A DNA stretch of 64,000 bases. Source: Candidatus Tepidiaquacellales bacterium UBA2330 (lineage in GTDB: Bacteria; Bacteroidota; Ignavibacteria; Tepidaquicellales; Tepidaquicellaceae). Below, piece after piece: positions 26,138 through 34,681 of the stretch. Location: NCBI GenBank assembly GCA_002344965.1, contig DDUU01000056.1, positions 1-64,000 of the forward strand, read 5' to 3'. How positions within the stretch are numbered: position 1 is the first letter of the stretch; every line of letters starts with the position of its first letter. A program made the translations under genes and the position numbers. The notes beneath the pieces were generated by a model. The model was not told the origin of the DNA. It searched no databases and saw only the letters and a list, made by a program, of their open reading frames with translations.

Positions 26138-27037
26138 GTATCGCTTGATACATCCGCAGATGAAAGCTATGCAATAGATCTATATACAGATTTAATCGAT
26201 TATCTTGAAGATAAAATAGAGTCAGAGCAATGTGGCGATGTTGATATGGCAATCGTAATCATTGCGATGTGCCATGCAAATATTGAGGAGTATACTTATT
26301 CAGAAAACAGCTATGAACTGCTCGCTCTTTTTCATCCCGATCCTAACATTCGTCTTGTAGCCTCCTGGAATTATGAAGAGATTCAAGACCTGATTAATGG
26401 CGGAAGTGGCGGCGGAAATCAAGGTATGGAAGTTAACGAGTATAAGGAATTGGAAAGGATTGAAAAAGTAATTAATGATGATCCGGTAATGAGTAAAGTT
26501 AAAAAAGCGTTTGTTAGAGAACAAAAGAAAAAAAATGAAATGATGGAGAAGCAAATTTTAGCATCTGAAAATAATCCTCAGTTAAAACAATCACTGCTCA
26601 AATTAACCGAGTTTGATAAGTTGAAGGAAGAGAGAGCAAAAAGAAACATATTATTATCAGGAAGCTTGAATAAAGATGAAAAGGCAAAGAGAAGATTGGA
26701 AGACTTTTCCATTACAGCAGTTAGCGCAAGAGGACTAATAGAAAATGTTCAGGCAGTAAGTATATTATCGCTTGAATACAGTTTGTCACAAAATTATCCT
26801 AACCCATTTAATCCATTGACCAAAATTAATTTCGCGCTACCGGAAGATGGCAAAGTAAATTTAGTTATCTACGATATGCTTGGTCGCGAAGTAATGAAGT
26901 TGGTAAATAATGAATTAAAAACTGCCGGAAAATATAGTGTTGAATTTAATGGGGTAAACTTTGCAAGCGGGGTTTATTTCTATAGGCTGGAAGCTAATAA
27001 ATTTGTTCAGACAAAAAGAATGGTGTTAATAAAATAA
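26138..27037 (+). pseudogene. C-terminal part of a T9SS cargo gene, 5' end lost at the IS
   Basis: The frame is open from the right edge of the IS (26138) with no start codon until ATG 26246. It encodes a helical, Lys/Glu-rich region (residues such as NEYKELERIEKVINDDP) and then a complete sorting domain (QNYPNPFNPLTKINF, GREVMKLVNNEL, FASGVYFYRLEANKF, KRMVLIK). Removing the IS and one GTAT joins it out of frame to the protease fragment on the left, so the two fragments do not simply re-form one gene. A shorter protein from 26246 might still be made but would lack a signal peptide. Confidence 0.65.
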
Positions 27038-27241
27038 GGGCATTTGCATTTAAAATTTCTGCATTAAATTAATTCGGTTAATCTATTTTCACATCTGTAA
27101 TATCAGCCTGTATAATTGTTTGTGATTAAAAAGATTTCTTGTGTTAAACATACAATCTAATTTTTAAAAATATTAAAAGGTATTAAAAAAATTTCAAGTC
27201 AAGCAAACTACTATTTGTCATCTGAAGTTTGCAATTAAAAA

Positions 27242-27937
27242 GTGAATAAAAAAATTGTAGTTCTCACCGGAGCAGGGATCAGCGCAGAAAGCGGACTCTC
27301 GACATTCAGAGATTCGGGCGGGCTTTGGGAAGGTCATAATGTGATGGAGGTTGCTTCTCCCGAAGGATGGAGACGCAATCGTAAGCTTGTGCTGGAGTTT
27401 TATAATCAAAGACGCAGGCAGCTTAAAAGCGCAGAGCCGAATGAAGCACACAAAGCGCTTGTAAGACTTGAAGAAATCTATGATGTAACAATTGTCACGC
27501 AGAATGTAGATGACCTGCATGAAAGAGCGGGTTCGGCTGACATAATTCATCTGCACGGCGAGCTTAATAAATCACAAAGCACTTTGAACCCTGAGCTTAT
27601 ATATGATCTGAACGGAAAGGATATTAAAGAAGGTGATAAATGCGAACTCGGGTCACAGCTCAGACCGTTTATAGTCTGGTTTGGGGAGATGGTTCCTAAA
27701 ATGGATGAAGCTGTTAAAGCCGCACTCGACGCGGAAATATTTATTGTAATAGGAACTTCATTAGTGGTCTATCCCGCTGCGGGATTACTGCAATTTGCAG
27801 AACCCGGCGTAAATAAATATCTTATAGATCCTGCAGAACCTGAGCTTTATTTTGATTACCCTAATCTTACGCATATAAGGGAAAAAGCAACAACAGGAAC
27901 TACGTTGCTTGTGAATGAACTTATGAAAAGAAATTAG
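27242..27937 (+). CDS. cobB: NAD-dependent protein deacylase, class III sirtuin
   Basis: A 231-residue Sir2-family enzyme that removes acyl groups from lysines using NAD. The start is GTG. NAD-binding GAGISAESGLSTFRD (10-24), TQNVDDLHERAG and catalytic His105 (HLHGE) are present. Tyr54 and Arg57 in YNQRRR match the class III signature linked to succinyl/malonyl removal. The zinc-binding Cys tetrad is absent: the region between 110 and 150 has a single Cys. Zinc-less CobB-like proteins do occur in related groups, as far as I recall. It is monocistronic, with a terminator just downstream. Confidence 0.92.
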   Translation: MNKKIVVLTGAGISAESGLSTFRDSGGLWEGHNVMEVASPEGWRRNRKLVLEFYNQRRRQLKSAEPNEAHKALVRLEEIYDVTIVTQNVDDLHERAGSADIIHLHGELNKSQSTLNPELIYDLNGKDIKEGDKCELGSQLRPFIVWFGEMVPKMDEAVKAALDAEIFIVIGTSLVVYPAAGLLQFAEPGVNKYLIDPAEPELYFDYPNLTHIREKATTGTTLLVNELMKRN

Positions 27938-27963
27938 TGCAGTTTTAAATATACAGAAAACAA

Positions 27964-27997
27964 AAAAGCTGTTTCCATTTTACCGGAAACAGCTTTT
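27964..27997. terminator. bidirectional terminator between cobB and the OmpA gene
   Basis: A perfect 13-base stem (AAAAGCTGTTTCC with GGAAACAGCTTTT) with an 8-base loop. A-runs and T-runs on both sides would let it work for both converging genes. Confidence 0.85.
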
Positions 27998-28018
27998 GAT
28001 ATAATAAATAATTTAGAA

Positions 28019-29446
28019 CTATTTAGTTCTCTTGAAGTCAATTCTTCTGTTTTTGAATCTGCCTTCCTCAGTATCATTTGAATCTACCGGCTGATCAGGA
28101 CCGTAACCGACGGTTGTGATTCTTGAAGGTGAAATTCCTTTTGCTACAAACCATGCTTTAACAGACTCTGCTCTTCTTTCGGATAGACCCATATTATGGT
28201 TCCTGCTTCCTCTTGAGTCAGTATGACCGCTGATCTCAACTTCAAGATCAGGATTATCTCTCATATATCCGTAAGCTCTCTCAAGGACGTCTTCAGCATA
28301 AGATGAAATATCAGAGCTGTTTGTTTCAAAATTAATTCCTTCAAGAGTTATCACCTGACCAACTTTGATCGGCTCTTCTACCGGAGCAGGCGGCAGGTCA
28401 TCGGACGGATCCAGAGGATTTGTGCCTCTGCCGACTTCAACTCCGTCGCCAATTGTTCCTAAATCAGTATCAGCTACTTTTGGATCTGTTCTGTGAACTT
28501 TTACTTCGTCTCCGTCTGTAAGTCCGTCATCATCTGTATCACTGTCAGTCGGGATAGTTAAGTAAGTATTAACTTCTTCATTATCCATTAATCCGTCATT
28601 ATCCGTGTCTTTATTCAGAGGATTTGTATTGTGTCTTTTAACTTCATCACCGTCAGAAAGTGTGTCTCCGTCAGTGTCTCTGTTAAGAGGATTTGTCATA
28701 TAAGTGTTGACTTCCTCTCCGTCAAGTAATCCGTCTCCGTCTGTATCAGCAATATTCGGATTTGTTCCTAATTGTTCTTCGCGGCATTTAGTCAGACCGT
28801 CTTTATCAAGATCAGTATCGCAATCGTCGCTTCCTGCAAAAGTAAGACCGAGTGACAGATTTGCGGATGCATCTTCCCATTCGCCAAGTACGAAATTATT
28901 AAGAAGATCCGTGAAAGGATAAGAAACGCCGCCGCTGATGTCAAGCATTATATTATTGGACATTCTTACTTCAGTTCCAATGCCGAGAGGAATGAATGCC
29001 GTCCAGCCGCTTGCTTTTTCAAAATAATCAGGAACATTTGAATTTACGGGCAGTTCTTTTGTAACGTATTTCATAAGACCGATACCTCCGTAAAAATACG
29101 GATTCCAGTTTTTTGAATTACCGGGTGAAACTCTTAATCTGGCGTCTATTGGAATTATATCAGATTTGACATAATTTTTATCGCTTGTGACGGTTGAGTA
29201 AGTATTAAAATCATCTTCGGTTTTGTACTGACCGAATCCTCCGCCGATCTCAATAGCGAGAAGTCTTGACAATTCAAATGCCAGATACGCTCTGGCAGTA
29301 TATGAATAAGCTGCTTTATATTCAGAAAAAGGCATAAGCTGATTGTACTGAATCCCGCCTTTAACTACGTAATCTTTGAATTGCGCGTCAGACTGTGATG
29401 TAATAAATAATGTTAGTGTAAATAGAATGGATAAAAACTTTTTCAT
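28019..29446 (-). CDS. OmpA-family outer membrane protein with thrombospondin type 3 repeats
   Basis: A 475-residue protein with a signal peptide ending near QSDAQ, an N-terminal barrel-like domain (about 25-205), five or six Asp-rich TSP3 calcium-binding repeats (for example DTDGDGLLDGEEVNTYMTNP, about 208-345), a Pro-rich linker, and an OmpA peptidoglycan-binding domain (about 365-475; SGHTDSRGSRNHNMGLSERR). It should link the outer membrane to the cell wall. The minus-strand start is well placed behind AAAGGGGA. It ends at a terminator shared with cobB. Confidence 0.93.
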   Translation of the reverse strand: MKKFLSILFTLTLFITSQSDAQFKDYVVKGGIQYNQLMPFSEYKAAYSYTARAYLAFELSRLLAIEIGGGFGQYKTEDDFNTYSTVTSDKNYVKSDIIPIDARLRVSPGNSKNWNPYFYGGIGLMKYVTKELPVNSNVPDYFEKASGWTAFIPLGIGTEVRMSNNIMLDISGGVSYPFTDLLNNFVLGEWEDASANLSLGLTFAGSDDCDTDLDKDGLTKCREEQLGTNPNIADTDGDGLLDGEEVNTYMTNPLNRDTDGDTLSDGDEVKRHNTNPLNKDTDNDGLMDNEEVNTYLTIPTDSDTDDDGLTDGDEVKVHRTDPKVADTDLGTIGDGVEVGRGTNPLDPSDDLPPAPVEEPIKVGQVITLEGINFETNSSDISSYAEDVLERAYGYMRDNPDLEVEISGHTDSRGSRNHNMGLSERRAESVKAWFVAKGISPSRITTVGYGPDQPVDSNDTEEGRFKNRRIDFKRTK

Positions 29447-29534
29447 GCTTTCCCCTTTATTTTATTTATAAAATTAAGGAAAAATAGTTATTTAAACTTT
29501 AATAAGAAATTAAAAAAATATGAAGATAAAAAAA

Positions 29535-29558
29535 AAGACAGGCAACAATGCCTGTCTT
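29535..29558 (-). terminator. terminator of the IgGFc-like gene
   Basis: A perfect 10-base stem AAGACAGGCA with TGCCTGTCTT and an ACAA loop. On the minus strand it is followed by a T-run, matching the gene that ends at 29588. Confidence 0.85.
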
Positions 29559-29587
29559 AATAAATATAACTTTTTAGAAAATTTACA

Positions 29588-31717
29588 TTACTTGATGACG
29601 CTCATTTTTAATACTTTAGTGTATTGCGGTGTTTCAAGCTTATAGAAGTAAACTCCGCTTGATAGATTTGAAGCATTGAAATCAACGGTATAATATCCTG
29701 CAGATTTAAATCCGTCAGTGATCACGGATACTAACTTACCGCTGTTATCATAAACAGATAATTTTACATTCGCATCTATAGGGATCTCAAACTGAATCTT
29801 TGTGGACGGATTGAACGGGTTCGGATAGTTTTGTGATAAACTGAATTTTGCAGGTATTGCAATCACTACTTCATTGCTGAGATTGAAATATTCAAAACTG
29901 CCGTTATAGTCAATTTGCTTTAACCTGTAATTATAAGTACCGCTGTTCAGATTTTTATCAGTGAACGTGTAGTTCTGCTGTTCGGAAGTTGTACCGTTAC
30001 CGTTTACAAATCCGGCTTTTGTCCACTGACCGTTTACTGAAGATCTTTCAATATCAAATCCAGAATTATTTATTTCTGAAGAGGTGCTCCAGTTTAAAGT
30101 AACATCTTTTCCGTTAATTGACGAGACAAATGAACTTAACTCAACCGGCAGCGGATTATCTATCCAGGTTTTAAACACTGTATCGGCTAAGTTACCGGTT
30201 GAACCAATTATTGTATCTTTTCCGACTACTGTCCCTGTATAGCAAAACTGAGCAATACCCGCTGCATTTGTAAATGCAAAGCCGGCTCCCGGATTTGCGC
30301 CGGAAATTAAGAAGTCAACCCTTACTCCTGCTACAGGCACTCCTAAATTATCAAGTACCAGACCGCTCATACAATGAGGAGTATTGATTTCATTTGTTGC
30401 GTTTTCAGGAGTTACGTCTAAAGTAGATACAACGGCAATTTGTGATAATGAACCGCCGCCGGGATAACCGTAAGAGTCAAAAGAATCATATCCATATACA
30501 AAACATCCGAATGGAAGTGATCCTGCCAAATTATGAGAACCCAATGCTACCGGCAGCTGAGCACCCGAAAAACCGGTTACGCCTATTGGAGTAAAGTTAA
30601 CGGCAGGAACCGGCACTCCGTCTAAAGTCATTGAACCGACGATTGCATTCGGAACCACTACGTTTATAAAATTTTGAGCAAATCCTGAAGCAGGTGTTGA
30701 AACTGTGTATGCAGCAAGGAATTGTTCAAAGGGAGGTATTAACATCATAAAAGGATCTGAAACTACATTATCTACTCCTTGTGAATTACTATACTGCGCT
30801 ACCATAACCGGCTTATCAGAATTTATTGATGCACCGGCTGTTAATGATAATTCAATATAATCTCCGGAATTAATCATCGGCTGAGGAACTCCGTCAATTG
30901 ATACAGTCGTTGCATTTTCAGATGCTAAAATTCTCCAGTGATCTCCGTTTAATCTGGTTGCCAAAGGATAAGTTATAAAATTCTTTCCCCAGGTATTTGT
31001 CGGAAAAAGCATTTCCACAATATGATCACAGCAGCAAATTCCGATAGGAACATTTACGCATCTGTGAACACCCATTACTCCGATTGGTTTGTCCGACGTA
31101 ATGGTAGAACCGGTTAATTCTGAATTTGCTGTCTGCTGAAGTATTTCATAAGTCTCGCCCTGCTGTAAAGTTATATTATATGGAATGTTTGCAGGATGCG
31201 GTCCGAGTGCAATTTTTGGGGTAATCGTAACAGTCGTGTTATTTTGCGTGCCGATAATTCCCATAAGATGACCGTTCCCGTTATCTTTATAATTCAAATA
31301 AAGATAATCCGTACCCAGAATATCTGTAGGCAACGCGAGAAATGCATCAGTTGTAAAATTAACTCTGTTAAGTCCATAAACAGTAACCTCATTCAAAGAA
31401 GTAACGTGAATACCGAGATTACCAACAGCATCATTTGCATGGACTGATGCGGCGTTTGGTAATACGACGGTTGTTACAGTATTTGCAGTGACATTAAACG
31501 GAGTTGAAAATCCTAATCCGGCAATGCTTACATTTCCTGATGTATTAACATCGCTGGTAATAAAGAGACTTAATACCTGCGGGGAACTCAGATCGTTTTT
31601 GTTAAACATAAACCAGAAATCCGTACCTTTTGTATCCTGTGCTTTTGATAAGCCCGAACACATTACAGCAACGATTAATACAACCATCACTGTAAGAAAT
31701 CTTTTAAGAGTTTTCAT
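29588..31717 (-). CDS. large surface protein with IgGFc-binding-like domain and T9SS sorting domain
   Basis: A 709-residue cargo protein. A signal peptide (cleavage near SKAQD) is followed by a domain reading GTDFWFMFNKN, VTANTVTTVVLPN and TSDKPIGVMGVHRCVNVP, which matches the IgGFc-binding-protein N-terminal family and contains a CICCCDH cluster near residue 230. After an Ig-like segment and the linker PLPVELSSFVSS comes the sorting domain QNYPNPFNPSTKIQF, ending KVLKMSVIK. The shared linker and sorting domain also occur in the protein at 79-2091. A GAAAGG site precedes the ATG. Ligand unknown. Confidence 0.9.
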   Translation of the reverse strand: MKTLKRFLTVMVVLIVAVMCSGLSKAQDTKGTDFWFMFNKNDLSSPQVLSLFITSDVNTSGNVSIAGLGFSTPFNVTANTVTTVVLPNAASVHANDAVGNLGIHVTSLNEVTVYGLNRVNFTTDAFLALPTDILGTDYLYLNYKDNGNGHLMGIIGTQNNTTVTITPKIALGPHPANIPYNITLQQGETYEILQQTANSELTGSTITSDKPIGVMGVHRCVNVPIGICCCDHIVEMLFPTNTWGKNFITYPLATRLNGDHWRILASENATTVSIDGVPQPMINSGDYIELSLTAGASINSDKPVMVAQYSNSQGVDNVVSDPFMMLIPPFEQFLAAYTVSTPASGFAQNFINVVVPNAIVGSMTLDGVPVPAVNFTPIGVTGFSGAQLPVALGSHNLAGSLPFGCFVYGYDSFDSYGYPGGGSLSQIAVVSTLDVTPENATNEINTPHCMSGLVLDNLGVPVAGVRVDFLISGANPGAGFAFTNAAGIAQFCYTGTVVGKDTIIGSTGNLADTVFKTWIDNPLPVELSSFVSSINGKDVTLNWSTSSEINNSGFDIERSSVNGQWTKAGFVNGNGTTSEQQNYTFTDKNLNSGTYNYRLKQIDYNGSFEYFNLSNEVVIAIPAKFSLSQNYPNPFNPSTKIQFEIPIDANVKLSVYDNSGKLVSVITDGFKSAGYYTVDFNASNLSSGVYFYKLETPQYTKVLKMSVIK

Positions 31718-32346
31718 TTCTTAACCTTTCGGTTTAATTTATAAATTATTTATTTATAATTTCCTTTCGGAAACGCTTTTACAAAAATAGAAGAATAAAA
31801 ATATTCTTACTTTAAGTAAGGATATTCAAATTTGCAGTGTGTAAATACTTAAATTAAAAATAACTTTGATTTGGAATAGACCAAGGTTAAATATATTAAG
31901 CAGTTTCGGTATGAATGGTGAAATTTTCGATGATAACCTCCCCGTTAGATTAATTAAAAAATTCCGGGACAGAATATTTAACTAAAATTTTTTTTCAAAA
32001 CATTTGTTAAAAAATTTGATCTAAGGATTGTCAATTGAATTGGTGTAAAAAATTTCCGGGTATTAATTTTTATTTAATCAAAACTAACGCTTTGAATTTA
32101 TCCGTTCAATTACAATTTTTCTGCACTAATAAAATCAACCCGGTTTAAAAAAATTATTGGAATCGGATAATGCGGAATATAACATTTGTATGAATTCTGA
32201 AAATACAATTATTATTTATTTAGATGGATTTTTGTTTTGGAACAGCAATAAAAATGTCTTTGGATTTACAACTCAGGTTTCAGGAAATTTTTTTGTAAAA
32301 ATATACAGCTCGAATTATAAACTTCGGGAAGACAAAATATTTTCCT
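31718..32346. other. 629 bp non-coding gap left of the island
   Basis: It contains the upstream region of the IgGFc-like gene, including a compact palindrome CTTACTTTAAGTAAG (31806-31820) that could be an operator. The rest is very AT-rich. A plus-strand open frame from 32157 crosses into the porD fragment and is not called as a gene. Confidence 0.5.
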
Positions 32347-32584
32347 GTCCCGCTAACGCGCCCTGCCTTTTGCGTCTTCATAAACAGATTGATGAGCCCG
32401 GTCAAGCGCCATCAGCTTGTCATATATTCTTACATCACCGTAGTCCAGAAATGTATCGGCAATTTCCGTTGCTTTGGCATCAAAGAAAATATCAATGTTG
32501 AATGCCTTTACTTCTTTTTTCTTTACTTCGCTTATCACTTCAAGCGCACTTAAAATATTTGCAAACGCATTCTTTTTATTAATC
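32347..32584 (-). repeat. left island repeat: orphan 3' fragment of porD
   Basis: It is 238 bp, with only three differences from 46414-46651 and in the same orientation. It encodes the last 60 or so residues of PorD unchanged, from SEVKKKEVKAFNIDIFFDAK to the terminal KGRAR and its stop. The identity ends abruptly on both sides (after AATC at 32584 and before GTCCCGC at 32347). Confidence 0.92.
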
Positions 32585-33239
32585 AGTAATCAATAAAACT
32601 TAGGGCAAAATTTTGGTATATTATTTTTAAATTGCAAAATATTATGTTTGCAAAGCAGACAAATAGAGAAAGAGTTGAGATTTCATTCGGAACCCCAATC
32701 GAAGTGATATACTACAGGTGAATTGATTAGAAATGAATCAATACCAGTCCTTTAAAATAAATTCTTTTTAAAATCGGAAAGCGTTTTTCATTTTATAAAT
32801 TAATATGAGATGAAAACAGTCTAGTTATCTAATAAAGTAATTGAATCAATTTATTTTGCGCAGTTGATTTAAAATTAAGAAAATAAAAAAAGCAGACCAG
32901 GAATTCCAAAACCGGCAGCCACCAGGTTTTTAGAAAAAACAATGCTATATAAAGAGTATAGCCTCCGTCTGCTTTGTTTAAATATAAAAAAATTTAGAAA
33001 TCAATGAAGGTTAATAATCTGACCCTCCGAATTTTAGTTTTAAATTTTACATATCTGAAAATAACAATTCTGGATCAGATTACCTTTTTAATTCAAAACT
33101 TTTGTCGTGTACAGAGGATAGGTGAATGCACCTATGGAAAATGGTTGTAAGAAGGGTGATAAAAGAATAATTATACTGATAAGAATAATATTTCAATTCA
33201 GATATTTTTGTTTGAGCAATAAAAAATAAAATTATTAAA
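32585..33239. other. 655 bp non-coding island leader with several inverted repeats
   Basis: No gene is seen. Inverted repeats lie at 32722-32742 (ATTGATT with AATCAAT), 32889-32975 (multi-stem element) and about 33008-33087 (AAGGT..AATCTGA with TCAGATT-ACCTT). The first island gene starts at 33240, so a promoter should lie here. Confidence 0.5.
32889..32975 (+). ncRNA. candidate structured RNA element
   Basis: An outer 9-base helix (AAAGCAGAC 32889-32897 with GTCTGCTTT 32967-32975) encloses two hairpins: AAAACC (32908-32913) with GGTTTT (32925-32930), and GCTATA (32944-32949) with TATAGC (32957-32962). The three-way shape resembles a small riboswitch or regulatory RNA about 265 bp upstream of the first island gene. 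No known class was recognised and strand is uncertain. Confidence 0.35.
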
Positions 33240-34667
33240 ATGTATAAGACAATACTTACTGCTTTTGTGATATGTCTGGTTTTTAAATCCGGATTATACT
33301 CACAGGAAATAAAAATTATCTCGCCTGATGCCAATACTGTTTGGATAGGTAATTCTCCCAATAAGATAGTATATCTAGTTTCTTTAGCATCAAATAATAT
33401 ATCTGTAACTATACAGATATCTTTAGATACCGGAAAGAGCTGGAGAGATATACCTGATGGAAAAAATATTTCTAAAAATAATGGCGTACATGAATTCACT
33501 TACGAAAAAACACCTAATAAAAATTTAAAAGCTATTATCAAAATTTATGCTGAAAATAACATCGAAGTAAGATCAGAATATTTCGAAATTCAGAATGAAA
33601 TTCAGTTTATAGAATTTATATACCCTAAAAAGAATGATATTATAAAAATAAAACACGATGAAAAAGACAAAATAATTTTTAAAAGAGGTAATGCGGAAAT
33701 AATTGATTTACTAGAACTTAGTTATATAGACAAAGAAAATAAATTGATTAAAAAAACTATTGGTTCAAACATAAAAACAGAAGACGGTTATTTTGTTTGG
33801 TATCCATTTTTAACAGATGATAACTTTATGTATAACTCTTTTAAACTAAAAGCACATTTTAATCCAGAAGGTAAAAAAGATTCAGTAGAGAGTGAATATT
33901 TTACAGTTATGAATGATGGTATTTTTAAAGATAAAAGCAAAGACTATCTGTTAAATACCGGCTCTACATTTAACTATCAGGATAATTTTGATCTGACCGG
34001 AGCATACTTTAATTTGCATAAAGACTTCAAGGAGATTATGAAAGACAAATCCTTAAATTTTTTATTAGGAATGTATTACTATAAATCAAAACTTATTAAT
34101 AATAATAATTTTATAAATAACAATGTATCAACAGTTAAAATTGAGAATACAATTAGCAGTTATAATTTTGAAGGATTAATGTATATGGATTATGTTTATA
34201 AAAATTGTTTTAACTTAGACTATTTGTATTGGGGGATATATGCGGAAAAAAGAAAGAGTGATGTCTCTTCGATTTACAGTTTTAAAGTGACCTATGATTC
34301 CGCTGTAATGATTGATACTGTAACCACCGCCTTCGTTAAGAAAACAAAAGATTCAACTTCAACTTTAAATTCCACAATAGACGAGCAATTTCTCGGAGTT
34401 TCGCCGATTATGTTATTTTATGAAAATAAAAACATCGAAATAAAAGCTATCCCGATTTTCACATGGAATATTATCTCCGGCAACAGAAACAGGAGTAAAT
34501 TTATAATGAAATTTAATCTAATGGAAAGAAATTCGAAAATTAATATCGGCGGCGAATACAGAGAATATTTATTCGGAACGAATTATGATAACCGACAAAC
34601 CGAACTGATGCTATACTTCGCAAAGGATTTTTCCTTCAATGCTATACTGGACATATTTTTTAAATAA
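33240..34667 (+). CDS. secreted protein with Ig-like start and barrel-like end, unknown function
   Basis: A 475-residue protein with a signal peptide (cleavage near LYSQE). Residues about 22-110 resemble a Ser/Thr-rich Ig-like domain (IKIISPDANTVWIGNS, QISLDTGKSWRDI). Residues about 235-475 consist of alternating hydrophobic strands with aromatic ends, finishing in a strand ending FFK, as in outer-membrane barrels. No sorting domain is present. It is the first island gene and is separated from the patatin gene by only 14 bp, so the two are probably co-transcribed. Function not recognised. Confidence 0.75.
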   Translation: MYKTILTAFVICLVFKSGLYSQEIKIISPDANTVWIGNSPNKIVYLVSLASNNISVTIQISLDTGKSWRDIPDGKNISKNNGVHEFTYEKTPNKNLKAIIKIYAENNIEVRSEYFEIQNEIQFIEFIYPKKNDIIKIKHDEKDKIIFKRGNAEIIDLLELSYIDKENKLIKKTIGSNIKTEDGYFVWYPFLTDDNFMYNSFKLKAHFNPEGKKDSVESEYFTVMNDGIFKDKSKDYLLNTGSTFNYQDNFDLTGAYFNLHKDFKEIMKDKSLNFLLGMYYYKSKLINNNNFINNNVSTVKIENTISSYNFEGLMYMDYVYKNCFNLDYLYWGIYAEKRKSDVSSIYSFKVTYDSAVMIDTVTTAFVKKTKDSTSTLNSTIDEQFLGVSPIMLFYENKNIEIKAIPIFTWNIISGNRNRSKFIMKFNLMERNSKINIGGEYREYLFGTNYDNRQTELMLYFAKDFSFNAILDIFFK

Positions 34668-34681
34668 GATTAAATCACTTT

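Noticed and set aside
32157..32501. 114-codon plus-strand frame at the left island edge
   Set aside because: It is antisense to the porD fragment in its second half and AT-driven in the first half, with no ribosome site.
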